Source: Symbiodinium natans
Lineage: Eukaryota > Sar > Dinophyceae > Suessiales > Symbiodiniaceae
Length of the DNA: 64,000 bases
Direction of reading: 5' to 3'
Assembly: GCA_905221605.1 (NCBI GenBank)
Contig: CAJNDS010002820.1
Location: 132,001-196,000 of the forward strand
Shown here in pieces: positions 20,401 to 33,249 of this stretch. The notes below the pieces were generated by a model, which was not told the DNA's origin, searched no databases, and saw nothing but the letters and a program-made list of their open reading frames with translations. The stretch's first letter is position 1, and every line of letters begins with the position of its first letter. The position numbers and the translations under genes were made by a program.

Positions 20401-22435
20401 TCGGAGGTTTCATCAAAGACCGAACTGACTTAGATGGCAACATCTGAGATAAATCGGTAGAGATCCGATGCTCCAACTCGGCAATCCGGACTCTCGTCTC
20501 AACTTCCCATGACCAATCTATCTCATCAGTACTCCGGGGAATCCACTCTTTTCTCACTTCATCGAGCAATTCTTCCAGAGGTTGCAACACAGATTCCACT
20601 CGGGCCTCTGACTCAGGTTCATTCCATTCACCTCCAGTTAGCTGGTAGTCACTCGACTCACCCTCTTGGGAGACTTCAGCAACTGTCTTCCCCTTTCCTT
20701 TGCCTTTTCCTTTGGGCTTTCCCTTTTCGGGCTTCTTCTTGGGATCTCCTTTTGCCTTGGCTTTCGCCTTAGCATTGGGGGAATTGGGCTTCTTGCCTGA
20801 ATCTCCCTCCTTATACCAGCAATCGCGGGCATAATGTCCCTTTCCACCACACACATAGCACTCCACATCCTTCTTGTTCTGGCTTGAAGCTCGTTTGCCA
20901 GCACCTTTGCTTGATTCGCGCTTGCCTTTCTGTTCCTTTCCTTTGCCTTTTGGTTTTCCTTCGTTGCCCTTTCCCTCATTGGGATCTCGAAAAGGTTGAA
21001 GCTTCGTGCCAGGGGCTTCTGACCACACCCTTTGTTGCACCTCAAACTTCAGAGCAACTCTTTTCAGATCTTCAAACGATTCACTATCGCCATGCAACAA
21101 GCAATGGCTTCTACACCGATCTGGCAAACTGCGCAGCAAAACCATAACCGAATCCGCTTCTTGGATCTGCAAACCACCAGCATGCACATCGGGATCAAGA
21201 CTATTGAGCAGCTTGGTGTACTTGTTCAACTCATGCTCAATCTTTCGAATGATCTCCGGAATACTGGGTGCTTTCACGGTTTGATTCACCAGCTGCGACC
21301 GAAAGAACAGGCATTCAGCTCGCGACTTCAGGCAAAACTCCTTCGCCAGCAATCTCAAAGCCACAAAACCAGATTGTTGATAAGTGCTCTCACTTTCAAC
21401 ATATGTCTGCAAAATCAGAGAACTCTTCTCATGATTTGCAAAAGTCTGTCGCAGGATGTGCATCAGCCTCGTCGACCTCTTCTGTTGCTCCACAGTAAGT
21501 CGATCCTGTTTCAGCCGAGACTCTTCTTGAGTCTTCACCGCATGCATGAGCTCATTGGGAAACACTTCTGAACCCAAACCAACCCAACTGGTCAGCTTCT
21601 CCATCCAGGTCAAGAATCCAAGAGCTTCAGAGATGCGATCCTTCCAAGACGAAAAGTCAATGGTCGGCAAACTGGGCAACCATTTGTCCGATCGAGCAAA
21701 CACATCCCTTTCCCTTTCTTGCTCCAGAGGTGGAGGTCTCAGTGGGGGACTTGGGCTCGCCATCCGAAAAAGCTGGGTCCCCTTCGCAGGAGTACCCACT
21801 GGCGATGCACCTTGACATCCCGAAGAAGAACTGGGCATGTTCTCAGGAACACCATCCTGAGGTAAGGGGGGATTCACCTGTTGCTGTTGCTGTGGCTGCT
21901 GTTGCTGATGCTGCTGTATCATCCACTGCTGATGCTGCTGCTGTTGCTGCACCATGGACGAAGTCATCGTTTGCATAAACTGCTGTTGCTGCACAACCAG
22001 TTGCTGCATCATGCTTTCCAATTCTCGCACTTGTCTCGTCAACCCTTGCACGTCGGGTGATGTTTGTGATGGTGTCACCACAGGTTGAGGAGGTCCAGTG
22101 GATAGTCCTGGTGGTAACGAAGGACTTCCTACCGCTTGCTGAGGCAAACCAGGGGGAAACGAAGGGCCTCCCATTGTCTGTTGGGGTGCTCCAGTAGCTA
22201 CCCCATGAGGGCTTCTGGCGGGAGTTCGACCTCTGGGCACTGGGCCATACACAGGTTGGCTTCCTTGTGCCAAACCTTGCACCCACAGTGGGTTGGGATT
22301 TCCCAAACCCGGAAAAGGGTCTACCCTTCGCCTTGTCTCAGCATCCATGATGGGCACAGAGCTTCCACGCTCTCGTCCACCTCTTGGACTCCTCACATGA
22401 GCTCCACTGGTATGTCGTGGGGATGTATTCAACAT
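14438..22435 (-). CDS. Element B gag-pol polyprotein (2665 aa) with an unusual C-terminal extension
   Basis: One uninterrupted frame from ATG 22435. Gag: a Gln-rich stretch (residues about 150-190), then CYVCGGKGHYARDC, a CCHC zinc knuckle (about 526-539), in Lys/Gly-rich sequence. Protease: WLIDSGASVTVIAK (about 691). Integrase: HRMRGHIPFSSECPHC zinc motif (about 870), ADFCFI, RTDSET (about 977) and GGVERAVRTL. A CPACG...H...C cluster lies near 1210. Reverse transcriptase: TLDVSTAFLHSPLP (about 1577) and CYVDDLILCG (about 1665). RNase H: VYADASWAPQ, SSCEAELRAI, HTDSSSARA, ADVLTKCLS (about 1842-1975). A further 600 residues follow: WCKVCK...CEKC zinc ribbon (about 2110-2145), an unknown globular part and a charged, probably coiled-coil tail. 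Domain order is Ty1/copia. All catalytic motifs are intact. The extension has no family I recognise. Confidence 0.93.
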   Translation of the reverse strand: MLNTSPRHTSGAHVRSPRGGRERGSSVPIMDAETRRRVDPFPGLGNPNPLWVQGLAQGSQPVYGPVPRGRTPARSPHGVATGAPQQTMGGPSFPPGLPQQAVGSPSLPPGLSTGPPQPVVTPSQTSPDVQGLTRQVRELESMMQQLVVQQQQFMQTMTSSMVQQQQQHQQWMIQQHQQQQPQQQQQVNPPLPQDGVPENMPSSSSGCQGASPVGTPAKGTQLFRMASPSPPLRPPPLEQERERDVFARSDKWLPSLPTIDFSSWKDRISEALGFLTWMEKLTSWVGLGSEVFPNELMHAVKTQEESRLKQDRLTVEQQKRSTRLMHILRQTFANHEKSSLILQTYVESESTYQQSGFVALRLLAKEFCLKSRAECLFFRSQLVNQTVKAPSIPEIIRKIEHELNKYTKLLNSLDPDVHAGGLQIQEADSVMVLLRSLPDRCRSHCLLHGDSESFEDLKRVALKFEVQQRVWSEAPGTKLQPFRDPNEGKGNEGKPKGKGKEQKGKRESSKGAGKRASSQNKKDVECYVCGGKGHYARDCWYKEGDSGKKPNSPNAKAKAKAKGDPKKKPEKGKPKGKGKGKGKTVAEVSQEGESSDYQLTGGEWNEPESEARVESVLQPLEELLDEVRKEWIPRSTDEIDWSWEVETRVRIAELEHRISTDLSQMLPSKSVRSLMKPPMNQVKSMEKDDASKWWLIDSGASVTVIAKRYLDEFQILDRKALGPNERYSAANDTPVNVFERVRIRALLPMYEGKQYLGLTSVCVTGVVADVAHNILSTEQMVNTGWEVKFTRREISLRHEKKGVMGYGVSWAGCPWIYLQGDAGKRKKVTFGRTEVRPMDVDDGQRPMEVDQMQSVQSMTKKKQEEMELHRMRGHIPFSSECPHCRMTRGTTQHRRTKDAQDRPVALQADFCFINLVTGTFAKDQPTAPNMKVLVMTEMSTRMIGCLLVGTNADNTSSWIRYWMNAFGLDIAGSAVLLRTDSETAVSALIKRANLGIRIVTQRAPPQGHEAVGGVERAVRTLKELFSTVRLDLRAQGFDLKRSPRAFEFGLIYCAAMHNHHAAAFDGKKSPQELVLQRSLHECGSSLIGATVLAELPDSMKTTALSRFVEAAYVYPEVGGLTHVVSAMVDGCPKHFRAKSIKHIVPLKIGLEHCQHLLKEHDPSDTLAPPILKEKEDGVPDRIEGEADKAFEGRVSDGPTTDMSKVGPPAAWVKEHGGTANCPACGPKRGKANHNAECRKRYDDWLKAQRQRLESKEPTEETPKMDQRSSKDAGVMESGSEPSLLKRPKITYESRPDPKLEERQSVPTPATEVVDVDMEDFEDPSLPYQGIPDEAMEPGYFEGETPAEDEAIPMEEEKPQMDVDSVPNESSRVPRRLESLTSDVNSVPDESNRVPRLINRIYLDPRLDVPQGPIKMVSSDESPKLVHVTNSILLNKNSTFPESMKVCGSQVWLARPTSVLSEIDGCPLDVDKTVEGRRTELQSMTAHKAGRVVGADEAQKFARQHGIKIIPTRWVIGPKVVNGKEAVRARCVVQDIAKGSTASSLGLSATTPSLEALRTLLAIASVDAMDIATLDVSTAFLHSPLPKGSKAIIQLPKDVSACKDYYVPVFMILDQAMNGLRVAAKAWNLKLATVVKKVGLKQCPTEPSVFEGTVRGKRFLMLCYVDDLILCGTRDAIRLVTDTLNGELKIKETGRITSTGGKITFLGREIERQGSHLRMRVPPAYLDALFETEFCKDLKVVTAPPDIVKTVEKGRASGSDPELSDTAAARYRAVLGRIAWWGQSRPDLSRWMSILSQGQSKPTACFEQALRQVIRFLKGQYHAWQYFGPDGNVPDSGPAQLEVYADASWAPQASLGRRSVSGIAIFYRGCLIKGISRVQGCVSLSSCEAELRAILTAVQESEGLATLIGQLAESDVTIRLHTDSSSARAVLLNRGLSRRVRHLDIAVCYLQERIQEAQTLKVIWCPTAGMIADVLTKCLSQVTFCQHQQAMGIYPGEDVQQVWRICGIRPRVGVQGCQFAEATGCSVEQVGSLKSVKKCGEVFENFQLRSPETLREDSSPEVQEMDLWSNRKSFGSSTTEASPSLEPVPLVKDRKMAAEDSRKGEQGAEMKSPFWCKVCKWLFRSEHAAGLSWDESGKPKCEKCKQTVTVSGTDASHAFHLREAEKERRAAGKRGDKGESRGSGQAAPKPKAMPKVIERMVDVFPELADPEPPKWFGDVSWSICRRGTPVDELELKDVVGTLSDKDMLRYQSSYEKLVKPIQEVCELQEKPTKIFGILDVRGQIGGKAIIWEMAVNEGGLYMEVPPGTCGLAMLSFVRYLKRKGIVPVLLLGEHQDLGVLRMVDLLCMLPILGAERVMEDEAESSYYPPWVLRWKRSAKEGSLVFKELVERVRVISMLSCDTLRIHEPELRERPVPKWSFVAYSHYRSVMESVAGFLEDLEKKKEEITDTQRAASWKKVVASETRSGVVWICKCKWHLPTDYVVRFNLTLPADMWQQAFGIMGENVGKLEKEEKDLKRILKAAAEQQDREFEEAERKRKRIADLSAAEEEAAKRAKLEGEAVRSPVSVVPSELDAAAIAQIAERVKASFSVADLELMLEEKKRKVGDQPTERPAETPAEPSRSSQEVMMETRTAELAEMKEAAKERRAKLMESTGAGEKKGEEDEE

Positions 22436-22446
22436 AGTTCCTGAAC

Positions 22447-22850
22447 TCAGGCTCCAGCCTGCAGTCTCTCCACAACGTCTTCTGGCGAAAACTCTCTCAC
22501 CAACACCAGATGGTCCAGGCTCCTGAAGAACCTTAGTTCTACTCTACCAAGCACCGTATTCCTCCAAGATCGGTCACAACCAATCCAGTTCCAGACAAAC
22601 CACCTTGCCCGGGCTCCAAAGTGCCTCAACAGCCGCTGAACCAACTGCTTCCAAGCCTGATGAGTCCGGATCCGCCTCCTCACAGGGTAGGCTTCCCGGT
22701 ACTCACTTCCACGGTCCGAGTACAAGAGATTCCGGTCCACTGGCAGTCTGGGCTCCAAACCCAAACTTGCCTCCAGGCACTCACAGAGTCCTGACAGACA
22801 ACCAAAGACCATACACGGGCTCGTACCACAAGGCACAAGCTCCGCTACCA
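22447..22850 (-). CDS. Element B leader ORF
   Basis: An open frame between the primer-binding site and gag reads VPCGTSPCMVFGCLSG, later RIRTHQAWKQLVQRLLRHFG and REFSPEDVVERLQAGA, and stops 12 bases before the gag ATG. It stays open back into the 5' LTR; the only upstream Met (22917) is inside the LTR, and CMVFG supplies a possible later start. The sequence looks protein-like, Arg-rich and amphipathic. No family is recognised. Element C has a comparable leader ORF, so it may be expressed, but an open frame by chance cannot be ruled out. Confidence 0.35.
22836..22850 (-). promoter_or_regulatory. Primer-binding site of element B (tRNA-iMet type)
   Basis: On the minus strand TGGTAGCGGAGCTTG begins right after the 5' LTR. 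TGGTA at this place is the hallmark of priming by initiator-methionine tRNA, whose 3' end would be ...GCTACCA. Element C has the same site after its own 5' LTR. Confidence 0.85.
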
Positions 22851-23225
22851 CGTGAAAAACCGAAGGTCCCTCTGGTACCTTTTCCCTTGAAAGCACGAAC
22901 CCTGACCTCTCACACAAGTGCGGACAGCTCTCTCTTTTTCACAGTCAGAGCCACTTGAGCCAAAAGTCACGAAGTGCACAAACTAAACGAATTCTCTCTT
23001 GTGAGCTTAAACTCAGCTTCAGAACGAAGTTCCTACACACTGCACACTCACTTTAAATAGCGTATTGGGCAAAAACACACTCGTATGATTTCCTTGGAAA
23101 TCAACGAGGCATAAACCATCGAGGATGGGATCACACGGATTCCCAATCACTCCGAAGCAAAACAAACCTATACAAGCTGATCCAAAACATGACAAAAACA
23201 TCACTGATCAGCCACAATCTTCCAC
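22851..23225 (-). repeat. Element B 5' LTR
   Basis: Partner of 13324-13698, with no difference seen. On the minus strand it holds the TATA-like CTATTTAAAG at 23060-23051 and TTTTGGCTCAAG at 22965-22954. It should drive transcription of the gag-pol on the minus strand. Confidence 0.92.
22954..22965 (-). other. Dinoflagellate spliced-leader relic in the 5' LTR
   Basis: TTTTGGCTCAAG on the minus strand equals the last 12 nt of the conserved 22-nt dinoflagellate spliced leader, in the same sense as the element's transcript. The preceding bases (CGTGAC) resemble the rest of the leader only loosely. The same 12-mer lies in the 3' LTR at 13438-13427. Confidence 0.6.
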
Positions 23226-23226
23226 T

Positions 23227-23231
23227 GGTTG
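23227..23231. repeat. Target-site duplication of element B, right copy
   Basis: GGTTG, matching 13319-13323. One extra base (T, 23226) lies between it and the LTR. Confidence 0.85.
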
Positions 23232-23800
23232 CATCACTTCCTCCGCCTCTTGCCCCGGAAGCTCATCTCCTTCCTGAATTTCGTCATCAGGTCCCGCCAT
23301 GTTGCCAACTCCACCTATCGGAACGTCTGGTAACCCTGCATTCGGACTCTGCATCTTCCGAGACATGGTCTCGCCGGGCTGGCGGCACTCTCCCAAACAG
23401 TTCATCGATGTTGATTTTGCTGCATGATCCGATGGTGATGATATTGTGGATACGGCTCGGCACAAAGGAAGCTTCTGACAGGGCTCAGCGGCGTGTTCAG
23501 TTCGAAAACAGCCCAGCCACTCGCCTCTTGCCTCAGCGTAGTCCGGAACTGGACTCCTAAGTGCGTCAAAGGGACAGTGCAATCAAGAAGGCAGTCCGGA
23601 CATGTCACGCCTGGCATGCACGCCTGATATCACTTCCTGAAACCGATCATTCAACGCAAACCACGGACCAGAAATTTCGAGGGCCAAGACAGAAGGCCCA
23701 CGATCATCACACGCCGTCACGCTGGAAATCATTCCAGTCGCGTGCAGACTGTTGGGGCAGTAGTGCATGGAGACACGCAAGGAACGGTGCTCCTATCAGG
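23227..23800 (-). pseudogene. Element D (5' half): protease-to-linker part of an older Copia
   Basis: Minus-strand frames match the element C polyprotein downstream of its protease. HYCPNSLHATGMISSVTACD matches C's HYRHNSLHATGTIMNVSVCT, and the next frames (DCTVPLTHLGVQFRTTLRQE, GWAVFELN) match VTVPLGHKGVAYRTTLQQRPTGWQVIEVN. The acidic linker then runs up to EEVMQP at 23227, where element B interrupts it; the continuation is at 13323. Frame changes show decay. The 5' end fades near 23.8 kb, where plus-strand element E begins, so gag and the protease core are missing. Confidence 0.8.
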
Positions 23801-23870
23801 AATCCTAAGGCAGACTCATATGTGCCAAAGTTGCCCATGCTGGATGGTGGACGCATAAACAAGGGTCGGC

Positions 23871-24480
23871 GTGCCGAGATCGAACCCCCCCCAAGCCAAT
23901 CCTGAACAAAGACTTGCGAAAGGAGAAAGCATTAGGAGTACCAGAGTGTTCCTTTACCTTTGGCAGTCCTTTGCGAACTTTTCCCGTGGACTCGACATTT
24001 TGAAGCAAGTTGAGCGTGAACAGCTTGGTGTTCCGGCAGGCTATGAGGCGTTGAGGCGCTTGCATCAGGATCTGTCGGTTTGCTCGAGGATAGAAGCCTC
24101 GACCTTGCGAGAAGAGATGTTGAGATACCAACCCCCTGCCTCTGCGAAAGATCGTCCTTTGGAAGTGTTCCGCAGCGTGCAGGTTGAGCTTGCAAAGTAT
24201 GGTCGACTTGTTGCTGCGTGCCCAGACCTTGCGTTAAGTGAAGCGGATCAGAGCATGATTGTGTTGAAGGGTCTTGCGTGCCTCACTTGATGAATCCCGA
24301 TGCGTCCCATCATCAACCTCCATGGCCTGGACCAGCTGCTGCACCGGTATGGGGGTGCCCATACCAGTCGGAGAACCAACCACCGGGCTTCCTGAGGTCT
24401 ATGATATGTCAGCAACAGACGGTGATGAAGATTGGACCGTTTGTGATGGTGTGCTTCCTGCCACAGCCACTCACAGGGTA
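23871..24480 (+). pseudogene. Element E: Copia gag remnant
   Basis: The frame 23871-24290 reads YEALRRLHQDLSVCSRIEAS, then RPLEVFRSVQVELAKYGRLV and LALSEADQSMIVLKGLACL. This aligns in pattern with the gag of element B (IRKIEHELNKYTKLLNSL ... LQIQEADSVMVLLRSLPD). After a frame change, a segment near 24385-24440 reads EVYDMSATDGDEDWTVCDG and resembles C's EMFDMSYADEDGAWTVPEG, a region between the zinc knuckle and the protease. So this is a collapsed gag-to-protease piece of a Copia in the plus orientation, missing its centre. It abuts element D, which runs the other way. Confidence 0.65.
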
Positions 24481-24585
24481 GGCTTCCCGGTAGTCAGACT
24501 GGGCACAGCTGTGCGCCTGGGTGATGGAACCTTTTGCCGGGCGTTAGCAATCGAACCGGAAGTTGTGTTGGCTGTTACTCAAGGC

Positions 24586-24705
24586 GTTCCACTGGCTGAC
24601 TACCATGGGGTGCCCTGGGCTGGTCTTGCATCCGTTGTTCTTGCTAACAAGTTCCCACTGGCTGACCACCATGGGGCGCGTGCTGGCCTTGCCTCTCTTC
24701 TGCGA
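24586..24705 (+). repeat. Imperfect tandem duplication, about 70-bp unit
   Basis: Two copies of a unit reading PLADYHGVPWAGLAS then PLADHHGARAGLAS in one frame (CCACTGGCTGACYACCATGG in DNA). It lies in the decayed retroelement area; no function is evident. Confidence 0.6.
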
Positions 24706-25104
24706 AAGTTGGCCAATTTGTACCCTTCCTTTTTGCTACTGTGTGCCTGGCACCTGACCGTGTCGGTTGGTAACTCTGCTGTCCTTCCTCGATCTACAGC
24801 TTTCCGTGCCAACCTGGCAAACTCTTGCATTTTGCGACCCTCCCGCATGCTCTGCGCTGCCCGATTACACCCAGATTTCTGCGACGCTGAGCGCGGGGAA
24901 CACATAGACGTTTGGTGCTTTGGTTTTGGCGGGTTGCTGCGGGTTTTGGTGGTTGTGTTTTGTGGGGGTTTTGGTGTGTGTTTGCTTTGGTTTTCGCACC
25001 TGCTCTGTTTTACCTCTAGTGCTGAGACCCACAAGAACGGCCTACTGCGCTGCTGATGTAGTAAAGAGGCGTCGGTTCAAAAAAAAGCGCTTTTTTGGAG
25101 GCGG

Positions 25105-25404
25105 GTGGCTGAGGGCTTGAGCGACCACGTCACTGTGCATTGGGTCCCCAGTCACAACAAAAGACCGTGGAGTTCGCCTTCCGAGATGATCACCACAAAG
25201 GAGGTGAGGGAGCTCAATATGTTGGCGGATCGGGCCTGCACGGCCCAGCTGGCTGCATTGAGACCTTCATGGAAGAACGTGTGCAGTGTTGTTGAGGGCG
25301 CCGTTTCCTGGTCCAGAGCGGCTGCGCAGCTGCAGATGGAGCGGACTGTGAGCTTCAATGAGCAGCTTCGTGATGCCATTGGAGCGCATCGAGAGATAGG
25401 GTGA
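25105..25404 (+). pseudogene. RNase H fragment of a non-LTR (LINE-type) retrotransposon
   Basis: A 99-codon frame reads HVTVHWVPSHNKRPW, then TTKEVRELNMLADRACTAQL. The VxWVPSHxxx ... N-x-x-AD-x-A pattern is the C-terminal half of the RNase H domain found at the end of many LINE polyproteins, in which the last catalytic Asp lies in the AD motif. Sequence upstream (24900-25100) is G/T-rich and shows no RT motif, so the element is 5'-truncated, as is common for LINEs. The frame ends at a TGA after IGAHREIG. No target duplication or poly-A tail was recognised. Confidence 0.6.
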
Positions 25405-28400
25405 ATGGGCGCCTGTGGGGCGTTTGTGCGAAGGGACCCCTTTGGCACCTTCTGGGATTTTCCAGATGGCGTCGGGGATGACTTTTTTTCTCTTTTCTTT
25501 CTTGATGGCGGGCATCAAACCGCATCTAGGTAAGCACAGGTTGTTGCCCTCAACTTCATCATTATCATCATCATCAACACTGAAAAATCCAGGTTGTGGT
25601 GTGTGTACGAAGCCTACCGTGCCCATGAAGAGGGCAAGACGATCGCCATCGCTTCTTGGTTGAGTTTAAGAGCTGGCATCCCCACAGCATGTGTCACGTG
25701 CGAAATGCTGGGATGGCACACATGTTTAAAGGGTCAGGCTTCGAGACTCAAGTGAAATTTCAAGTCTGTGCCGTGCCGTCCGCGGAGGCATGCTGTAACA
25801 GGCTCTGGAAGACCTGCTCGGAAGCTAGAAGTTTTTGCAAGGGCCGACGGCGACATGGTCGGCTCCAGCATGTGGGCTGCTGTACACAAGATCTAAATGC
25901 CAGGCTTCCCTGACCATCCGAAGTCATTCAGGGAGGCTCTACCCTACACCCACGGGGCCATTCCCTTTGGGCTCGCGGGGGCTTCTGATATGAGCCAAAA
26001 AGACGCGCCTCGGCCGCTGTCCTATTTTGAAATCACCAGAAGTTCTTCGAAGTTGCTGCAAGCTAAAAAAGATGGCAGGAAGCTAGCTACTCAGCGGCCA
26101 GGAAAGCTCACCTTGCAGCAGTCCGAGTGCGGAGAGAGTGGAAGAGGCACTTGAGATTCTTTTCTAGAAGGGTTGCATCCGTGCGTGGGAAGAAGCTCGG
26201 GGTGAAGAGGCGGGCAAGCATTTCTACAGGTGCCCCTGCTCGCGACTTGACCTGCAAAGCGGAAGCCGGAGCGGACCAGCCGTGATGGGACGGGCGCCAG
26301 CGAGACTTGCTTGCAGACCTGCGGTGCGTGTCTTGCAGGTCTTCGCCTCTCGGAAGAAACCCTGCGCGGCGATCTGCATCACTTGATCAGTTGCGCGCCT
26401 TCAGTGCCTTTGAGGCATCAAATGACCATGGGATGACCATGGGATGACCATGGATGACCACAGCTAAGCGAGCAAATGCAAGTGACTGTTTCTAGCATCT
26501 CCTGGCATCTCTTGAAATCTCATCTCTGAGGTGCGTGTGTGGCGTCAGAGGGTGTCGCAAAGAAGGTGTCACGAAGACCCTCCATTTAGCACTCAGAGAC
26601 CCTGCGCAGCGTCGCACAACTCTGGCGCACAGCACACCGCTCTTGAGCCGTTGGGGCTGAGACTCACGCAGCCCACTGACGTTCCCTGACTGGGAAGATC
26701 GCACGTCGACGATTGCCTTTACTCAGTGATGCTTTGGGTTTGGCAGCTTAGCTTTATCCCAGAAGCGTTCCATTCTTCGTACCTGCTGCGCGACCCAAGA
26801 CTGCCAGAGCACTTACCTTTCAAGCCGGTTCCAGCAGTTCTGACCTCCAAACAAGCCGGGGGGGTGGGCGGATCTCAATAGCTCCTCCTTTGCAATGGTA
26901 CCCGTAGCACGCTGCAGGTGAGAAGCCACAGCTTCGATGCAGCACTCGTCTGCAGCCCTTGCGAGGGGCAGCTGCTGAGCTTGGCTGGCCGGGTTCGCGG
27001 ACCGGTTTGCTGCCCTTCCGTGCCTTCCCTGCAGCGCAGGTCAGATATTCGGGGTGGGTCTTGGAGCTTTTGGGACATTGGAGCTTGATTCGTGGCAGGC
27101 GCAAAAGGTCTGATTGGCCAGCCTGCGCTGAGATGTACTTGGAAGATGTTGAAGGCATGTGCTCCGTGGCCTGACAGTTTTTGTGGATTTTGCAGCTTGC
27201 GGAGCCTGGGTTTTTTTCATGTCAGGGTTCAGGCTTTAGCTTTTATCATGACGATTGGCCATGGCTGCTCTGTCAGGGCGCATTGTTTCAGATGGATTGC
27301 CCCAAGTTTCATGGGTCGGCACATGGCGCCAGCCGCGGGAGCCGAGGCGATTGGGCAGATAAGAATCTCCCTTGTTGGACCTGGTCTTTGGGCATGTATG
27401 GCTCTAAAAGGGTCTGCACCTCTGCCTCTGTGCTCTGAATAACGGCAGTGGCAGTTGCTTCTGCTCGATGTTGTAACCCCTGTTCCTCTCCTCAGTACAT
27501 CTACTACATCTCGTACCGACCTCGATGGTGAAGGGATGCCGACTCGTCGAATGAGCCCTCGAGAGTTGCTCCCAAGGCTTTTTCAGCTTTTCCGGTTCTC
27601 CTTGGGTTTCGAGGCGTTTTCCAACTCAGGCTTTGTCTCGGGCTTAGGGTCTTTAAGGATTTGGTCGCAGCAGTCAGTCGCAAGTCGCAAGATGCCAAGC
27701 GTGAAGCACCTGTGCAAAAAGTTGCCAAAGTCCGAGCGAAATGGATGAATCTCAGCTGTAAGCTTTGCTGCTTAGGGCTTAGCTTCCAGAGCGTGGGCCT
27801 TGAGATTTGGGTGAAGTCGATAACTTAGTCGATAGCGGAAGTCGCTTGAGGGCCTTCAGGGGCCTAGTGACTTTCGCTTTTGGCAGGAGCTGTGGTCTTG
27901 TGAGCTAACCGAAGCGGAGAAGAGTGGAATCCAAACCTGGCTCTCGATGTTGCCATGGAACCTGTTCTGGAGTCAGACAGCAGGACCTGAAACCGAAACC
28001 CCAAACCACCTGACTCCGCACATCAAGCCCCAGAAGGCCCTAAACCATCCTCATCCCCTATCAGCCCCTGAAAACACAAAAACTGCTGACCTCTTCCTCC
28101 CTGTGAGCAGGTGGCCCCGGTGACGATACTGGTGACGATGGAAAGATCGCAACCGACGTGAGGGAAGCAGGCAAGAGTCGCTTGAGCCTTTGTAGTAGCG
28201 TTTTAGGGTAGAGGGTGTAGGATGCTCCGATGTGAGTCAGGGCGTCAGACGTCCCATTGCGAATCTTATGTGCAGCTTTGATGTTGGCTCCCGCGCAGGT
28301 TGTAGGCCGTAGGATTGGAGGTTTGATAAATGTGCAGGATCCCAGTCTCTTGATGGCGGGTTACGACAGTAAGGGAACCTTAAAAGAACCCCAAAGTAGT

Positions 28401-28794
28401 AGGATTCCCTTGTAATACGTAAGCCCCAAGAAGGTGCCCTTATTTTCGGAAACCCCCGCATGGGCAGGTGCTGATCTTGAACAGCCTGCCGGAAGCTGGC
28501 AGCCAGCCTCCCAGCAAGGATGCTTCGGTGCTTCGATTCAGGTGACATCTTGGCAACCAATCGGGCTCTTGGGAGGTTTCCTAAGGCCTGTGCAGAAGGG
28601 TGATGCTGCTTGACCGCTTTTGTGGACTTCGCTGCACTTTGAGCCGTTTGGGTTTACAGCCGGGGTTGCTGGACAGAGGTTGTCTCAAATAACGGGCCGA
28701 AAGTTACCCCAAGCATCGGCGGTGGCTCCTGTCAATTCTCTTTCTAGGAATTTTTGACGCCTTCCCTTTGCTCTGTCCTATCTACAGTGGAGCA
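25405..28794. other. Gene-poor stretch
   Basis: Short open frames only, none with a recognisable domain. A small tandem repeat lies at 26417-26461 and a G-rich block at 28370-28460 that resembles blocks at 3.9 and 52.9 kb. Exons of flanking genes may be hidden here, but I cannot support any. Confidence 0.45.
26417..26461. repeat. Short tandem repeat GATGACCATGG
   Basis: Four adjacent copies of an 11-12 bp unit (ATGACCATGG with 0-2 extra G). Confidence 0.85.

Positions 28795-33249
<4,455 letters not shown>

Larger units (their letters stand above)
13324..23226 (-). mobile_element. Element B: complete, apparently young Ty1/copia retrotransposon
   Basis: The 9.9-kb element is bounded by 375-bp direct repeats that look identical base for base, and by a 5-bp target duplication GGTTG. 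On the minus strand it has a 5' LTR, a primer-binding site, a leader ORF, one 2665-codon gag-pol, a G-run next to the 3' LTR, and the 3' LTR. Identical LTRs and an unbroken 8-kb frame indicate recent insertion. It sits inside an older Copia (element D), giving a nested arrangement. One or two extra bases lie between the TG...CA ends of the LTRs and the duplicated target. Confidence 0.92.

Noticed and set aside
27092-27442. 116-codon plus-strand frame
   Set aside because: No recognisable domain, no acceptor or donor at its ends, and a similar-length frame overlaps in another phase.
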